From Leptolyngbyaceae cyanobacterium RM1_1_2 (GTDB lineage Bacteria > Cyanobacteriota > Cyanobacteriia > Phormidesmidales > Phormidesmidaceae), in NCBI GenBank assembly GCA_012032345.1, contig JAAUQI010000008.1, positions 60,291-112,435 of the forward strand: a DNA stretch of 52,145 bases. The letters run 5' to 3'. Made by a program: the position numbers and the translations under genes. The notes beneath the pieces were generated by a model, which did not search any database, was not told the origin of the DNA, and saw only the letters and a list, made by a program, of their open reading frames with translations. Below, piece by piece: positions 18,806-28,134 of the stretch. Positions within the stretch are counted from its first letter, which is position 1, and the number at the start of each line of letters is the position of its first letter.

Positions 18806-20080
18806 TTAGGCAGGCTGTAGAATCGTGGCGACATAGCTGTCGGGGGAGAGATACTGCTGGGCTAGCCGTTGCAAATCGGTACTGGTATAAGCCTGAATCG
18901 TTTGGGGATAGGTCATACAAACTTCGGGCTGAGCAATTGTGCTGTAGTAGCCATAAAGACCTGCTAGCTGTCCCGGCGTTTCGGTAGAGAAGGCATAGTC
19001 GTTACACAGCAGCCGACGGCAGCGGCTGAGTTCCCCTGAATCAATCGGCGTAGCAGATAAATCGGCTAGGCGATCGCGGATAATGGCTTCAACCATCGTC
19101 ACATGCTCAGACGACAGCCAAACATTAAGCGTAAATAGGCTGCTGTCGCGCTGTAGTGAAAAGCTGCTGCTAATGTCTTGAACTAGCTGCCGTTCTTCTC
19201 GTAGCTCTCTCACCAGTCGAGAAGAGCGGCCCTCTGCCAGCAGCACCGATAGCAAATCTAGCCCGTACCCCTGCTGAATTTGATCAACGCCGGGGCCTAT
19301 CCACGCCATTGTTAGGCGAGCCTGACCTAAGCGGGGTAGCTGCAGCACCTGCCGCTGGATCCCCTCAATTTTGGCCTCGATTTTGACTAGGGGACTGCTG
19401 TCTTGGCGGGGCGGCTCGACCTGATGAGCAAAGGCGCGAAAGGCGTGAGTCACCATTTCTAAGGCTGGTTCTAAGGCAAGCGCGCCGACGATTACCACCG
19501 TCATGTTCTCTGGCTGATAGTAAGCCTGGTGAAAATGACGCATTTCTTCCGGCGATCGCTGGTTGAGCAGAGCTTCGGTGCCTAAAACGGGTCTGCCGTA
19601 GGGATGGGCTGGGTAAAGCCGCTCACACATCGCTTGAAAGCCCAGCCAGTCAGGATCATCCATTGACTGCCGAATTTCTTCTAGTACTACACAGCGCTCT
19701 CGGACAAATTCATCTGCCGGAATCGAAGCGTGCAGCAGCAGGTCAGCTAAGCAAGGCAGGGTTTCAGCCAGTCCATCTGCCGCGATCGCCAAAAAGAAAT
19801 GGGCATAATCGTGGCTGGTGGCCGCATTTGTCATGCCCCCCCGGCTCTCAATGGCCGAGTCAAACATTCCGGGCGGTAGCCGATCGGTGCCCTTAAAAAT
19901 CATGTGCTCTAGAAAGTGAGCCATGCCTGACCAGTCTGCTGGCTCTGCGATCGCCCCGGCTTTGACCCAGACATCAGCGACGACCACAGGGGTTGCTTTA
20001 ATCTCCTGATGAATGACCGTCAAGCCGTTTTCGAGGCGCACAACAGCAGCCGGAAAGTCTGATCTATTCAAGCTATTCAA
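18806..20080 (-). CDS. M16 family zinc peptidase, catalytic subunit
   Basis: 424 residues. The inverted zinc motif HxxEH is intact in HFLEHMIFKGTD (about residue 56), with the distal Glu expected in the CVVLEEIRQSMDDP segment about 76 residues on. LREERQLVQDISSSF matches the second-domain signature. It resembles bacterial M16B processing peptidases related to mitochondrial processing peptidase. With the inactive homologue downstream it probably forms a heterodimer. It is transcribed away from the candidate structured RNA region. Confidence 0.9.
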   Translation of the reverse strand: MNSLNRSDFPAAVVRLENGLTVIHQEIKATPVVVADVWVKAGAIAEPADWSGMAHFLEHMIFKGTDRLPPGMFDSAIESRGGMTNAATSHDYAHFFLAIAADGLAETLPCLADLLLHASIPADEFVRERCVVLEEIRQSMDDPDWLGFQAMCERLYPAHPYGRPVLGTEALLNQRSPEEMRHFHQAYYQPENMTVVIVGALALEPALEMVTHAFRAFAHQVEPPRQDSSPLVKIEAKIEGIQRQVLQLPRLGQARLTMAWIGPGVDQIQQGYGLDLLSVLLAEGRSSRLVRELREERQLVQDISSSFSLQRDSSLFTLNVWLSSEHVTMVEAIIRDRLADLSATPIDSGELSRCRRLLCNDYAFSTETPGQLAGLYGYYSTIAQPEVCMTYPQTIQAYTSTDLQRLAQQYLSPDSYVATILQPA

Positions 20081-20251
20081 AGGCTTTGATCCAATTTTTC
20101 AATTTCAAACAGCGGCTGAGACCAGACATAAATTTTCCCAGCATGAGAAAATTCACGGACGATTAATATGAGGTTAAATCATAGACAATTTTCAGTCAAC
20201 CGAGATACTGTACGGCCAAACCATCAGCTGTTCAGGCACGGGCCAGCCAGC

Positions 20252-20285
20252 AAAAAGTCCTCTACAAAGCTTGTAAAGGACTTTT
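20252..20285 (-). terminator. Intrinsic terminator hairpin of the structured RNA
   Basis: Arms AAAAGTCC and GGACTTTT extend with TACAA/TTGTA around AGC, broken by one mismatched pair. On the minus strand the stem is followed by a TTTTT tract. On the plus strand only TTTT follows, so termination is best supported on minus. Confidence 0.65.
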
Positions 20286-20440
20286 CAAAGCTAGAAAGTT
20301 CACCACAGCGCCGTCTTACCTCAGTCTTCGACCTGGTAGAACCAGGTGGGTACCTCAGCACCGATTTTAAGTTTCCGGGTGCAATGCCCGGTTTACTGCC
20401 ACCGACACGATCGGGTTCCCTTGTACTAAAGACATAGATC
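20252..20440 (-). ncRNA. Candidate structured RNA, possibly 6S-like (ssaA)
   Basis: On the minus strand about 190 nt contain several perfect hairpins: CCGGGCATTGCACCCGG, ACCTGGTTCTACCAGGT, then GAGGTAAGACGGCGC, and end in a stem-loop with a T run (20285-20252). The length matches cyanobacterial 6S RNA (about 185 nt), and a hairpin followed by a GGTAAGACGGCG-like strand recalls the 3' half of 6S RNA. I did not fold it or compare it with a covariance model. A conserved mRNA leader or another sRNA is possible. Confidence 0.42.
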
Positions 20441-20559
20441 GTAAAACATTGTTGGCAGTCACCAACGCCGCAGTAGAACTTGCTGACTATCATAACCAAA
20501 GCGCCTTGGTAGAGTGCAAGGGGGAGAGCCGAATTTTTTACTGACTGATTGGGGACATA

Positions 20560-21375
20560 ATGCCCGAAAATCCTGCTATGCCTGCTCCTATCACCCTACT
20601 AACCGATTTTGGTAGCCGAGATATTTATGTCGGCACGCTCAAAGGCGTTATTGCCCGCATTGCTCCCCAAGCCGTCGTCATTGACCTCAATCATGAAATT
20701 GCCCCCCAGGATGTTTTAGCGGCTAGTTTTAATCTCAGAATGGCCTATCGATATTTCCCAGACGGCACTGTTCACGTCGCGGTTGTCGATCCGGGGGTAG
20801 GAACGCCGCGACGGGCGATCGCGCTGCAGACGCCCCAGGGCTACTTTGTCGGCCCTGACAATGGCCTTTTTAGCGGTGTTCTGGCAGAGACTACGGTTTT
20901 GGCTGCTGTCGAACTCAATCACCCGGTCTATTGGCGATCGCCCCAGCCTAGCCAGACTTTTCATGGCCGCGATATTTTTGCTCCCGCAGGGGCTTATCTG
21001 GCTAAGGGCACACCCCTAGCTTTGCTGGGCACTGCCGTTGATTTAGCGACGCTAAAACGCCTGCCGGAAGTAGGGTATACTCCGACTGAGGCTGGTTTGA
21101 GCGGTACGGTGCAGTATATTGACCGCTTCGGCAATCTGATTACCTCCATTCCAAATAGAGTGCTGGGCCAAAAGCAGTGGCAAAGAAAATGGGTAGTCCA
21201 CCTCGATATCTTAGAAATTAAAGCGGTACAAGCCTATGCCGAGCAGCCAGCCGGAGAACTAGTAGCGCTAATGGGCAGTCACGGCTGGGTTGAGATTGCT
21301 ATTAGTTGCGGCAGCGCAGCAGCAGACCTCAAAGCTGCTGTCGGCGATCCGGTAGAAGTTTGCTGGATCGACTAG
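20560..21375 (+). CDS. SAM hydroxide adenosyltransferase (DUF62 family)
   Basis: 271 residues. Family members hydrolyse S-adenosylmethionine to adenosine and methionine with water as nucleophile, and are related to SAM-dependent fluorinase/chlorinase. Motifs: ITLLTDFGSRDIYVGTLKG near the N-terminus, VVDPGVGTPRRAI (about residue 77), FVGPDNGLFSGVL, FHGRDIFAPAGAYLA, and the C-terminal YIDRFGNLITSI. The family's Asp-Arg-His triad appears to be present. It starts at the ATG at 20560; an internal ATG six codons later is also possible. It may be cotranscribed with the 21.5 kb gene, 77 bp downstream. Confidence 0.9.
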   Translation: MPENPAMPAPITLLTDFGSRDIYVGTLKGVIARIAPQAVVIDLNHEIAPQDVLAASFNLRMAYRYFPDGTVHVAVVDPGVGTPRRAIALQTPQGYFVGPDNGLFSGVLAETTVLAAVELNHPVYWRSPQPSQTFHGRDIFAPAGAYLAKGTPLALLGTAVDLATLKRLPEVGYTPTEAGLSGTVQYIDRFGNLITSIPNRVLGQKQWQRKWVVHLDILEIKAVQAYAEQPAGELVALMGSHGWVEIAISCGSAAADLKAAVGDPVEVCWID

Positions 21376-21452
21376 GCACCCCCAGACCTAAAATAGACTC
21401 ACCCGGTAAGCTAATTCGGCCTTGATCTCGCTTAACAACCTGTTCTTTACCA

Positions 21453-22977
21453 ATGTCGCCAGGCACTTTTTTCCTGCAAACCCTATGCCGTACTGGGACG
21501 CCAATATCGCCTCGGCATAGAGCAGCTCAGGCGATCGCCAATCACGCAGCTGCTCTACAGCCGCCCAGTCAGCAATTATTGAAAGTCGTTCAAGAGCTGC
21601 GATCGCCTCAGAGCGGCTGGCCTGTCCATTTGCCTCAGACGCCTGAGAATATAGCGCCCTACGTCTGCGAAGAAATCCAAGAAATGGTCGAAGTGCTGCA
21701 AGCCGTGCCGCTCAGAATCAAGGAGCTACCCCAGCTTTGGCTGTTGCACTACAGCCTGATTGAGTCATTGGTAGCTGATATGCTCTGGAGCATTGCCCGC
21801 AGCGATTACGAAACCCTACGGCTGCTAGAGGGCGTCAAGGCGCTGCTGCAGCCAGCGATCGCCCCGCCTCGGCCTGGCATTCTGCGGCTCGTTGCCGTGC
21901 TGTGCCTACAGACCGACCAGCGGCGGCAGCTTTTAGATTTAGCGACTCGAGCCAGCCCTGACCCAGAGCATTGGCTGATTGAGCCTGTTAGCTTACAAAT
22001 TGATGACGGTGATTTGTGCCAGCGATCGCTACAGTCAGCTCAATTACTGACTCAGCTCAATCAGCGGATTCAGCGGTTAACCCCCAGCTTAGGGCCACTG
22101 CTAGAAGGGCTGGATGTTGAGCTGCTGCAGCCGCTACAGCCCTGGCAGCGAGGTCAGCTACAGTTTATTTTACAGCTTGAGTTTGTGCCGCAGAGTGCTG
22201 ATGTGCCACTGCCCCTACCTGTAGCTGCCGCTTTCTCTCCCAGGCTTGACCTGTTTCAACCTGCCTCCAAGCAAAACTTAGTGCCAGCTTCCTCCGAGTC
22301 TGTCTGGATTACACTAGCCGAACCAGCCTGGGTGCAGCAGTTTTCTCAGCACGTTGCCCAGCAAAGCCTGGTAGCAATTCTACCGGAGGCAGCGCAGGTT
22401 GAAGGCTTGGCACCTGTTGCAGAAACTCAGACTGCTTTTACACACTGGCTGATAGCAGAAACCAGCGCCATCGTCGAGGGATTGCAGGACAATCGCCAGC
22501 TATTCCAGCCTGCTTTTTTTCGGCAACCGATTTTGCTCTGTGATTTGCTGCCGCGACTGCTTTGGTCTGTCAGCCGCAGCACTCATGCGGCCATGCAATT
22601 AATCGGCGGCATTACGGCCCGACAGCTTCAACCTGAAGGAGTTTGGCAAACGGGCTGTCTGCAACTAAAGGTCAATCTGCACATCCAGATGGCTCAGGCA
22701 AGCTGGCAGTTTGACGTCAGTACGGGTCTGAGTGTGGATAACTCAGCGCCTCGGTTTTTAGAGAGTGCCATTCAGCTGGCCCCGGGTAGATTTGCCTGCT
22801 ATCAGTCAGTTACAAAATCTAGAGCAGATGGTTCAGCAAGAAATTCAGCAGCGATCGCCAGAGGTAACGGGTTTTTTGAGGGGAACGGCAATCGAGGTTT
22901 TGAGTGAGACAGCCAGTAGTGCCCAAAATGGTCGCCTTCGGCTGACGCTAGAGCTACAGTTCGTAGCAGAGCACTAA
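21453..22977 (+). CDS. Conserved-looking cyanobacterial protein of unknown function, frameshifted near the end
   Basis: About 507 residues after correction. I recognise no domain. It is rich in Leu and Gln, with two similar halves: RIKELPQLWLLHYSLIESLVADMLWSIARS in the first and FFRQPILLCDLLPRLLWSVSRSTHAAMQLIGG in the second. This suggests an internal duplication. The first frame runs to 22907, but the second frame from about 22780 continues VDLPAISQLQNLEQMVQQEI and ends naturally at 22977, 15 bp before the gvpL/F-like gene. One extra base in the C4G3 run at 22780-22786 explains the split. Tight spacing suggests cotranscription with the GvpL/F gene. Confidence 0.7.
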
Positions 22978-22992
22978 TATCTTTATCAGGCT

Positions 22993-23682
22993 ATGTCTTC
23001 GCTGCAGCCACTTTATGCCTATGCCCTCTGTCGCTCCCTGCAACAGCCAGTTCAGCTCCCTGCTGGCATTGCGGGGGCGCTAGCTGTAATTGATAATGGC
23101 ACTCTGTCAGCCCTAGTGGAGCCTGATACTTTCTATGAGGCGATCGCCGCTGATGATACTCAGCTGATGGCAGCGGTCGTTATTCACGATCGGGTTCTCT
23201 GTCAGGTTTTTGAGTCTATAGCTTTGCTGCCGCTGCGCTTTGGCACTCGATTTGCTTCTCAAGCTGCCCTCCTAGCGCATTTGGAAACCTACGGCGATCG
23301 CTATTTGCAGCAGCTTCAGGCGCTTGAGGGCAAGGCCGAGTACCTGCTAAAGCTCATGCCTGCCGCGATTGACCTGCCAGAGATTACCCCCGGTTTAAAG
23401 GGGCGCGACTACTTTTTAGCCAAAAAACAGCGGCTACAGACTCAGACGAATGCCCAGCAGCAGCAGCAAGAGGAGCTAGCACAGCTATGGGTAGAGATCA
23501 ATCAGCTAGCAGCCCCAGTCCAGTCAGAGCCGCTGCGAGAAGGTGCTGAACGAATTTACCTCTTGTTAGAGCCAGCTCAATACTCGCGCCTGCTGCCGCA
23601 GATAAACCTCTGGCAGCAGCAATACTTATGGTGGGAAATTAGCCTAAGTCAGGCCCTGCCGCCTTATCACTTTTTAACTTAA
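22993..23682 (+). CDS. GvpL/GvpF family protein
   Basis: 229 residues. It has family hallmarks: YAYALCRS at the start, VVIHDRVLCQVFESIALLPLRFGTRF in the middle, a LMPAAIDLPEI...GRDYFLAKK segment, then a Gln-rich helix and a C-terminal LSQALPPYHF (usual: tGPWPPYsF). GvpF/L proteins help assemble gas vesicles. No gvpA or other gas-vesicle gene is nearby. Its direct upstream partner is the unknown 507-residue protein, so an alternative role is possible. Confidence 0.8.
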   Translation: MSSLQPLYAYALCRSLQQPVQLPAGIAGALAVIDNGTLSALVEPDTFYEAIAADDTQLMAAVVIHDRVLCQVFESIALLPLRFGTRFASQAALLAHLETYGDRYLQQLQALEGKAEYLLKLMPAAIDLPEITPGLKGRDYFLAKKQRLQTQTNAQQQQQEELAQLWVEINQLAAPVQSEPLREGAERIYLLLEPAQYSRLLPQINLWQQQYLWWEISLSQALPPYHFLT

Positions 23683-23742
23683 AAGCAGCTACGCTAAGAT
23701 CAATTCCCAAAAACTGCATCCCCATTCAGTCCTGGTAGCCCT

Positions 23743-23940
23743 ATGACAACGCTTAAGCTCACTGTTCCGACTATGGCCTGTGGTGCCTGTACCTCCACCA
23801 TTACACAAGCCATCCACAAAGTTGACCCTGACGCTGAAGTTGAGGCCGATCCGTCAACAAAGCTGGTCAAAATCAACACGGTTGCCTCCAACGCAGAGAT
23901 CACCGAAGCGATCGCGGCGGCTGGCTATCCTATTGCCTGA
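23743..23940 (+). CDS. Small heavy-metal-associated (HMA) domain protein
   Basis: 65 residues forming one HMA ferredoxin-like fold. Metal-binding TMACGACTSTITQAI carries the CxxC motif at residues 13-16, and the C-terminus AAAGYPIA is typical. It resembles copper chaperones such as Atx1, but the extra Ala/Gly around CxxC (MACGAC) leaves specificity open. It stands alone, 60 bp after the GvpL/F gene. A terminator lies about 290 bp downstream. Confidence 0.85.
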   Translation: MTTLKLTVPTMACGACTSTITQAIHKVDPDAEVEADPSTKLVKINTVASNAEITEAIAAAGYPIA

Positions 23941-24226
23941 ATCAATTTGCCTAATCTAAGGGCAGAGCGACTCTCATGCTGAAAGAAACAAAAATACATA
24001 AGCTGTTTTCCAGTCTGAGAGCAGAAAGTTTAAAGAATGTTATCTAATTTACAGTCCCTCCTTCACTGAGGATTCATAATTGAGCATAAGCATTCTTTAG
24101 TTTGTTTCTAAGCCAGCGTCTTTAACAGAAGCCTGGTTTGGCGGTATATTAGAGGACTCTTATTTCGAGTTTAATACTCCAATAAATTAAAAACATAAAT
24201 CAATCCGTTAAATCATGTATTTGCGC
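23941..24226. other. Intergenic region, possible 3' UTR or small transcript
   Basis: No gene seen. It is AT-rich, with a small hairpin ACTC-GAGT around 24156, and ends at a strong plus-strand terminator. It may be a long 3' UTR of the HMA gene or an unrecognised small RNA. Confidence 0.35.
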
Positions 24227-24253
24227 AGTCCGGCCACTGGCCGGACTTTTTTT
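24227..24253 (+). terminator. Strong intrinsic terminator
   Basis: AGTCCGGCC-ACT-GGCCGGACT is a perfect 9-bp GC-rich stem with a 3-nt loop, followed by seven Ts on the plus strand. It lies just before the 3' end of the convergent DUF3352 gene. Confidence 0.9.
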
Positions 24254-24260
24254 GGATGAT

Positions 24261-26113
24261 TTACTCTTCAGCAGGCGCGAGGACAAAAAATAAATCCGCC
24301 TGGGTATAGTCGGTAGTTTGGGATGTGGTCAGACTGATACTGTGCAGCGTACCGAGAAAGCGCTGTATTTCCAGGAAGAAGGGGGTGTCAGGGCTAACCC
24401 CAATAGCCCGATACAGCATGGACAAGGTAGATCCCATATTGATATAAAAATAGCTATCGTTATCAGATGGAAAAGGCGCGATCGCATTTTGAAACGTTGT
24501 GTGTTCAGCCAAGGGTTCATGCGGTCGCGGATTTAGCAGTCGCCTTAAAGACTGCGATCCCACCGTTAGGGAGAGCACATCATCAGCAGGCCAGCCATAG
24601 CCTATAACGTCACTTAGCTCTTCGTCTTCTGCCAGGGCGATTTCCCAGCGGGTAGCCTCTGCTCCGTTAATAGTTCGAGGCTCTACAGTGACGCTATTCA
24701 CTGCCAGAACCCGATCGATTGCCTCAAGGGCCGCTTCAGCCGCCGGGCGATCGCTGGTCTGCAACATCAGGCCGATACCGAGTTCAATCTGCGGCTCAAA
24801 CTCACTAATCAAACCTTCACGGCTAGGAAACAGAAAGAAACCATAGGCTCCATCCATCCAGGCCAGAATGTCGGTTTCCAAATCCAGGCCCGTCGCCAGG
24901 GTTACCGTAGTGTCTAACAGTGCCAGCCCTGTGTTTACCTGTTCGATATCGAGACTCTCAAACAGGCGGATTAAACTAATGCCAAATCCGCCTAGATCAT
25001 AAGCACTGCTCAGCAAATAGGTAGGCGCGGGTAGCAGCGACAAGAGCGGATTTGCTCCGGTGCGCTCAGGAGTTGCTGTTATCAGGTCTTGGTCTAGATA
25101 TACCCGACCCTGAGCTAGAATTCCTCCGGCCTCGACCTTGACAAAGCTTTCGAAGAAGGCATCAATTTCAGTCAGCGCCTGAGCGTTGTCAAAAGGCAGA
25201 CCGGGACGCGGAAAAGGTAGCGGAAAGGGCAGCGGGAAAGGTAAGGGAAATTCAAACAGGGAAGGGTCAGCTACCGCATAGCGATTGATCTGGCCGACAT
25301 TGCCAAAAAAGTAACCAGGGACTGATCGAAGTCGGGGTTAGACAGCGTTTTTTGAAAATGCGGAGAGTCTATCAGCGTTGGCGCTTGCGTCAGGTGCGTG
25401 TCAATAAGCTGACGAATAGGTGCGGCCTGGTTTGACACTATCAGGTAGCCCGGTAAAACAGCTACGGCTAGAGGAGGTACCATCGGCGGCAGTGGCTCTG
25501 GGGTCTCCGGCTCAATTTCAAACTCAGGCTCAGGGACAGCATCAGGCAGTGCTGCCGCAGGCAACAGGCGCTGGATGGCCGGATGAAGTAGAGACTGTGG
25601 AGTCTCGGGGTCGGGCTGCTCAGGGGCTGGCAGCGCCTCGGGGGGCCAAACGTAAATGGCCACGTTGCGATAAGGCTCTTCGACAAAATCTTCGTTGCGG
25701 GCGGCGGCGATTTGCTCTAAGAATCCATCAAAAGCGGCAAAATTTGCAATGGGAGCGGCCAGCAATGACTGATTCTGTAATTTAGCCGTCTCGTCTGGCA
25801 GTGGCATTAGGGCCAGAACAGCCGAGTCTCCAATCCAGGGAGCTACTGCCGTCTCGTAGGGAATTTCAAGGGGCAGATAAGGCAGTCCTCCCAGGTTGGG
25901 ATCAGTGCCTGTGTAAGCTTTGACTAAGGAGAAAAGCTGAAACTGGCTGAGTTGACTCCAAGTTTCATCGGTAGTGTCTAAAATTAGGGTCATTGGGGTG
26001 TCTTCTGGCAGCAGATCGAAGGCGGAGGGTGCTGATGGTGGGGTTTCTGCAGCACTGGCAGAAACAGCAGAAACCATAAGCGCGATCGCAGTAGACAGTA
26101 AGCCTGTTTTCAT
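24261..26113 (-). CDS. DUF3352 family secreted protein, split by a 1-bp frameshift
   Basis: About 617 residues after correction. A signal peptide (ALMVSAVSASA, cleavage near residue 22) is followed by DUF3352-like sequence: FDLLPEDTPMTLILDT, AVAPWIGDSAVLALMP, and in the second part EGLISEFEPQIELGIGLMLQTSDRPAAEAAL. The first frame ends at 25271 with MSARSIAMR. The other frame resumes GNVGQINRYAVADPSLFEF and continues without interruption to 24261. One base missing from the A run at 25305-25310 (T on the coding strand) accounts for it. A proline-rich linker of LPFP repeats lies at about 25200-25260. Function is unknown; it is a common cyanobacterial extracytoplasmic protein. Confidence 0.8.
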
Positions 26114-26259
26114 GACCCTAATTTTTGGCTAAAAGCTGCCTCTACTTAAGCACATCTTGTCTGGCAGCGTAATAGGTTCAACAGGTTGCATTCTCAATCT
26201 GAGGTACCTTAAAGCTAAAGCTTGGCCCAGGGTCTAAGCTTCTCTAAGCTGAGAAATAA

Positions 26260-26652
26260 CTAAGCCAGGGTTTCGGGGCAGTAGCCTAGGCCGCTGACAA
26301 ACTGGCTACGAAAAGCTTCAATCTCTTCGCGGTCGGGGCGTCCGTGTGATACAACGGCTACCTGGTAGCGGCGCATAACATCTACTGGAGCCTGTCCTGT
26401 CTCTAAGCCCCAGAGCGCCATACGCACGCGAATGCCGGGCTGATAAAGAACACCTATTTCGTCAAGGAAGGCTCGGAAGTCTGCTAGATCGGCTGCGTCA
26501 ATTCCGTCTACAAGCTTAATCTTAACGACCCAGCCATCAATTTGATGAATGACTGTCATAAACTCCAACGGCAAACGAACAGAGTGATGCAGTCGCTCAG
26601 CTACCCGAGTCGTCAAACTGGCATTGGCAATATAGTAGAGATAGTCGGTCAT
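26260..26652 (-). CDS. Conserved hypothetical protein
   Basis: 130 residues from the ATG at 26652 (MTDYLYYIANASLTTRVAERLHHS). An in-frame start at 26700 adds 16 residues of unlikely leader. It is soluble, with an alternating beta/alpha look and no catalytic motif recognised. It is divergent from queA with a 190-bp gap between starts. I cannot assign a function. Confidence 0.6.
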   Translation of the reverse strand: MTDYLYYIANASLTTRVAERLHHSVRLPLEFMTVIHQIDGWVVKIKLVDGIDAADLADFRAFLDEIGVLYQPGIRVRMALWGLETGQAPVDVMRRYQVAVVSHGRPDREEIEAFRSQFVSGLGYCPETLA

Positions 26653-26843
26653 GGGAGGGTTTCTATCGGGTGCTACATTTCCTATTGTTGCGATAAGCAC
26701 AGTTCATGAGTAGGGGAAACCTCCCCGCCTGCTGTAAGGGGTTCTCCCCAAAAGCTAATATCTGCAGTGGGGCGATTCTGCACTGTCTGAGTTTCTACTA
26801 CGTCATCAATCTCGGAGCGAGGCAATATTTAGCTATCTTTCCT

Positions 26844-27929
26844 ATGACTGCTGATTTCTCTGCCGATTTGTCTTTAGAAGCTTATCAATACAGCCTACCC
26901 CCTGCACGGATTGCCCAAAATCCGGTAGTACCCCGCGATCGCGCTCGATTACTGATAATAGATTCGCCCACTCACCATGTTCATCGCCACTTTTACGACC
27001 TGCCTCAGTGGCTGCATTCAGGTGATTTGCTCGTCTTTAACAACACTCGGGTGATTCCGGCTCGACTGTATGGGCACAAAGCCGGGGGTGCAGCGGTTGA
27101 GATTTTGCTGCTAGAAGAGCAGACACCGCTGCGGTGGCTAGCTTTGGTCAAGCCTGGCAAGCGATTGCAGCCCGGCGCTGTCATTTTGTTCGGTGATGAG
27201 CAAGTGCCTCAGCTGGTCGCTCAGGTCGTGGCAAAAGATTCCCAGACAGGCGGGCGAGTACTCCAGTTTGAGCTACCCACTGGCCTGACGTTTGCAGCTG
27301 CTCTTCAACTGCTAGGGCAGGTACCGCTGCCTCCCTACATTACTCAGTCTCAGGCGACGCCAGAACAATACCAGACCGTCTATGCCGAAAACCCTGGTGC
27401 GGTCGCTGCACCCACAGCAGGTCTGCATTTTACGCCTGAAGTCCTGCAAGATTTAGAAAAGAAAGGGATTCAAACAGCTTTTCTGACGCTCCATGTTGGG
27501 CTAGGAACTTTTCGTCCCGTCGAGATTAGCGATATTACCACCCATACTATGCACGCAGAATGGGTCAATATTCTGCCAGAGGTGGTTGAGCAAATTCAGC
27601 AAACCAAAGCCCAAGGGGGACGGGTGATTGCAGTCGGCACGACGGTGACTCGCGCTCTAGAGGGTGCGGCCCAGACAGGGCCTCTAATGCCTCATCAGGG
27701 TAAAACCAACATCTTTATTTACCCTGGCTACAGGTGGCAGGTGGTAGACGGCCTAATTACCAATTTTCACCTGCCAGGATCTAGCTTACTAATGCTGGTG
27801 AGCGCTCTAGTGGGGCGATCGCGCCTGATGCAGCTTTATCAAGAGGCGATCGCCGAGGCTTACCGTTTCTATTCATTTGGTGACGCTATGCTGATTTTGC
27901 CAGAAGGCAAATCGGCTCAGTTTTACTAG
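26844..27929 (+). CDS. queA: S-adenosylmethionine:tRNA ribosyltransferase-isomerase
   Basis: 361 residues from the ATG at 26844. It converts preQ1-tRNA to epoxyqueuosine-tRNA using the ribosyl group of SAM. Motifs: YSLPPARIAQNPVVPRDRARLL, LVFNNTRVIPARLYG, the signature GAVAAPTAGLHFT (about residue 197), TLHVGLGTFRPVE, and TNFHLPGSSLLMLVSAL. An upstream extension to 26706 is open but lacks family similarity. It stands as a single gene. Confidence 0.96.
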   Translation: MTADFSADLSLEAYQYSLPPARIAQNPVVPRDRARLLIIDSPTHHVHRHFYDLPQWLHSGDLLVFNNTRVIPARLYGHKAGGAAVEILLLEEQTPLRWLALVKPGKRLQPGAVILFGDEQVPQLVAQVVAKDSQTGGRVLQFELPTGLTFAAALQLLGQVPLPPYITQSQATPEQYQTVYAENPGAVAAPTAGLHFTPEVLQDLEKKGIQTAFLTLHVGLGTFRPVEISDITTHTMHAEWVNILPEVVEQIQQTKAQGGRVIAVGTTVTRALEGAAQTGPLMPHQGKTNIFIYPGYRWQVVDGLITNFHLPGSSLLMLVSALVGRSRLMQLYQEAIAEAYRFYSFGDAMLILPEGKSAQFY

Positions 27930-28134
27930 CTCTCCAGCCGTCTAAAAAATAACGCTCTGGTTAAAACCTGAGTCGTTAGCAGATGCGCTACGCTATCGCC
28001 CTTCGCTACTTTTCACACTTTAGCTAGTGCGATCGCGTTCTGTCATTTCATCTAGGCAAGCGCTACCCTTAATGGGCATAGGGAGTAGCCCTTTGCCCAG
28101 ACTACGATTGACTCAACCAGAGAGGTACTGAATC

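Larger units (their letters stand above)
20081..20559. other. 479-bp intergenic region with strong secondary structure
   Basis: No protein gene is convincing. It contains the candidate structured RNA and its terminator (20252-20440), plus upstream sequence for the divergent M16 and SAM hydrolase genes. Confidence 0.5.

Noticed and set aside
20224..20499. Reading frames of about 90 codons on both strands
   Set aside because: They overlap the hairpin-rich region and look like structured RNA sequence, not protein.
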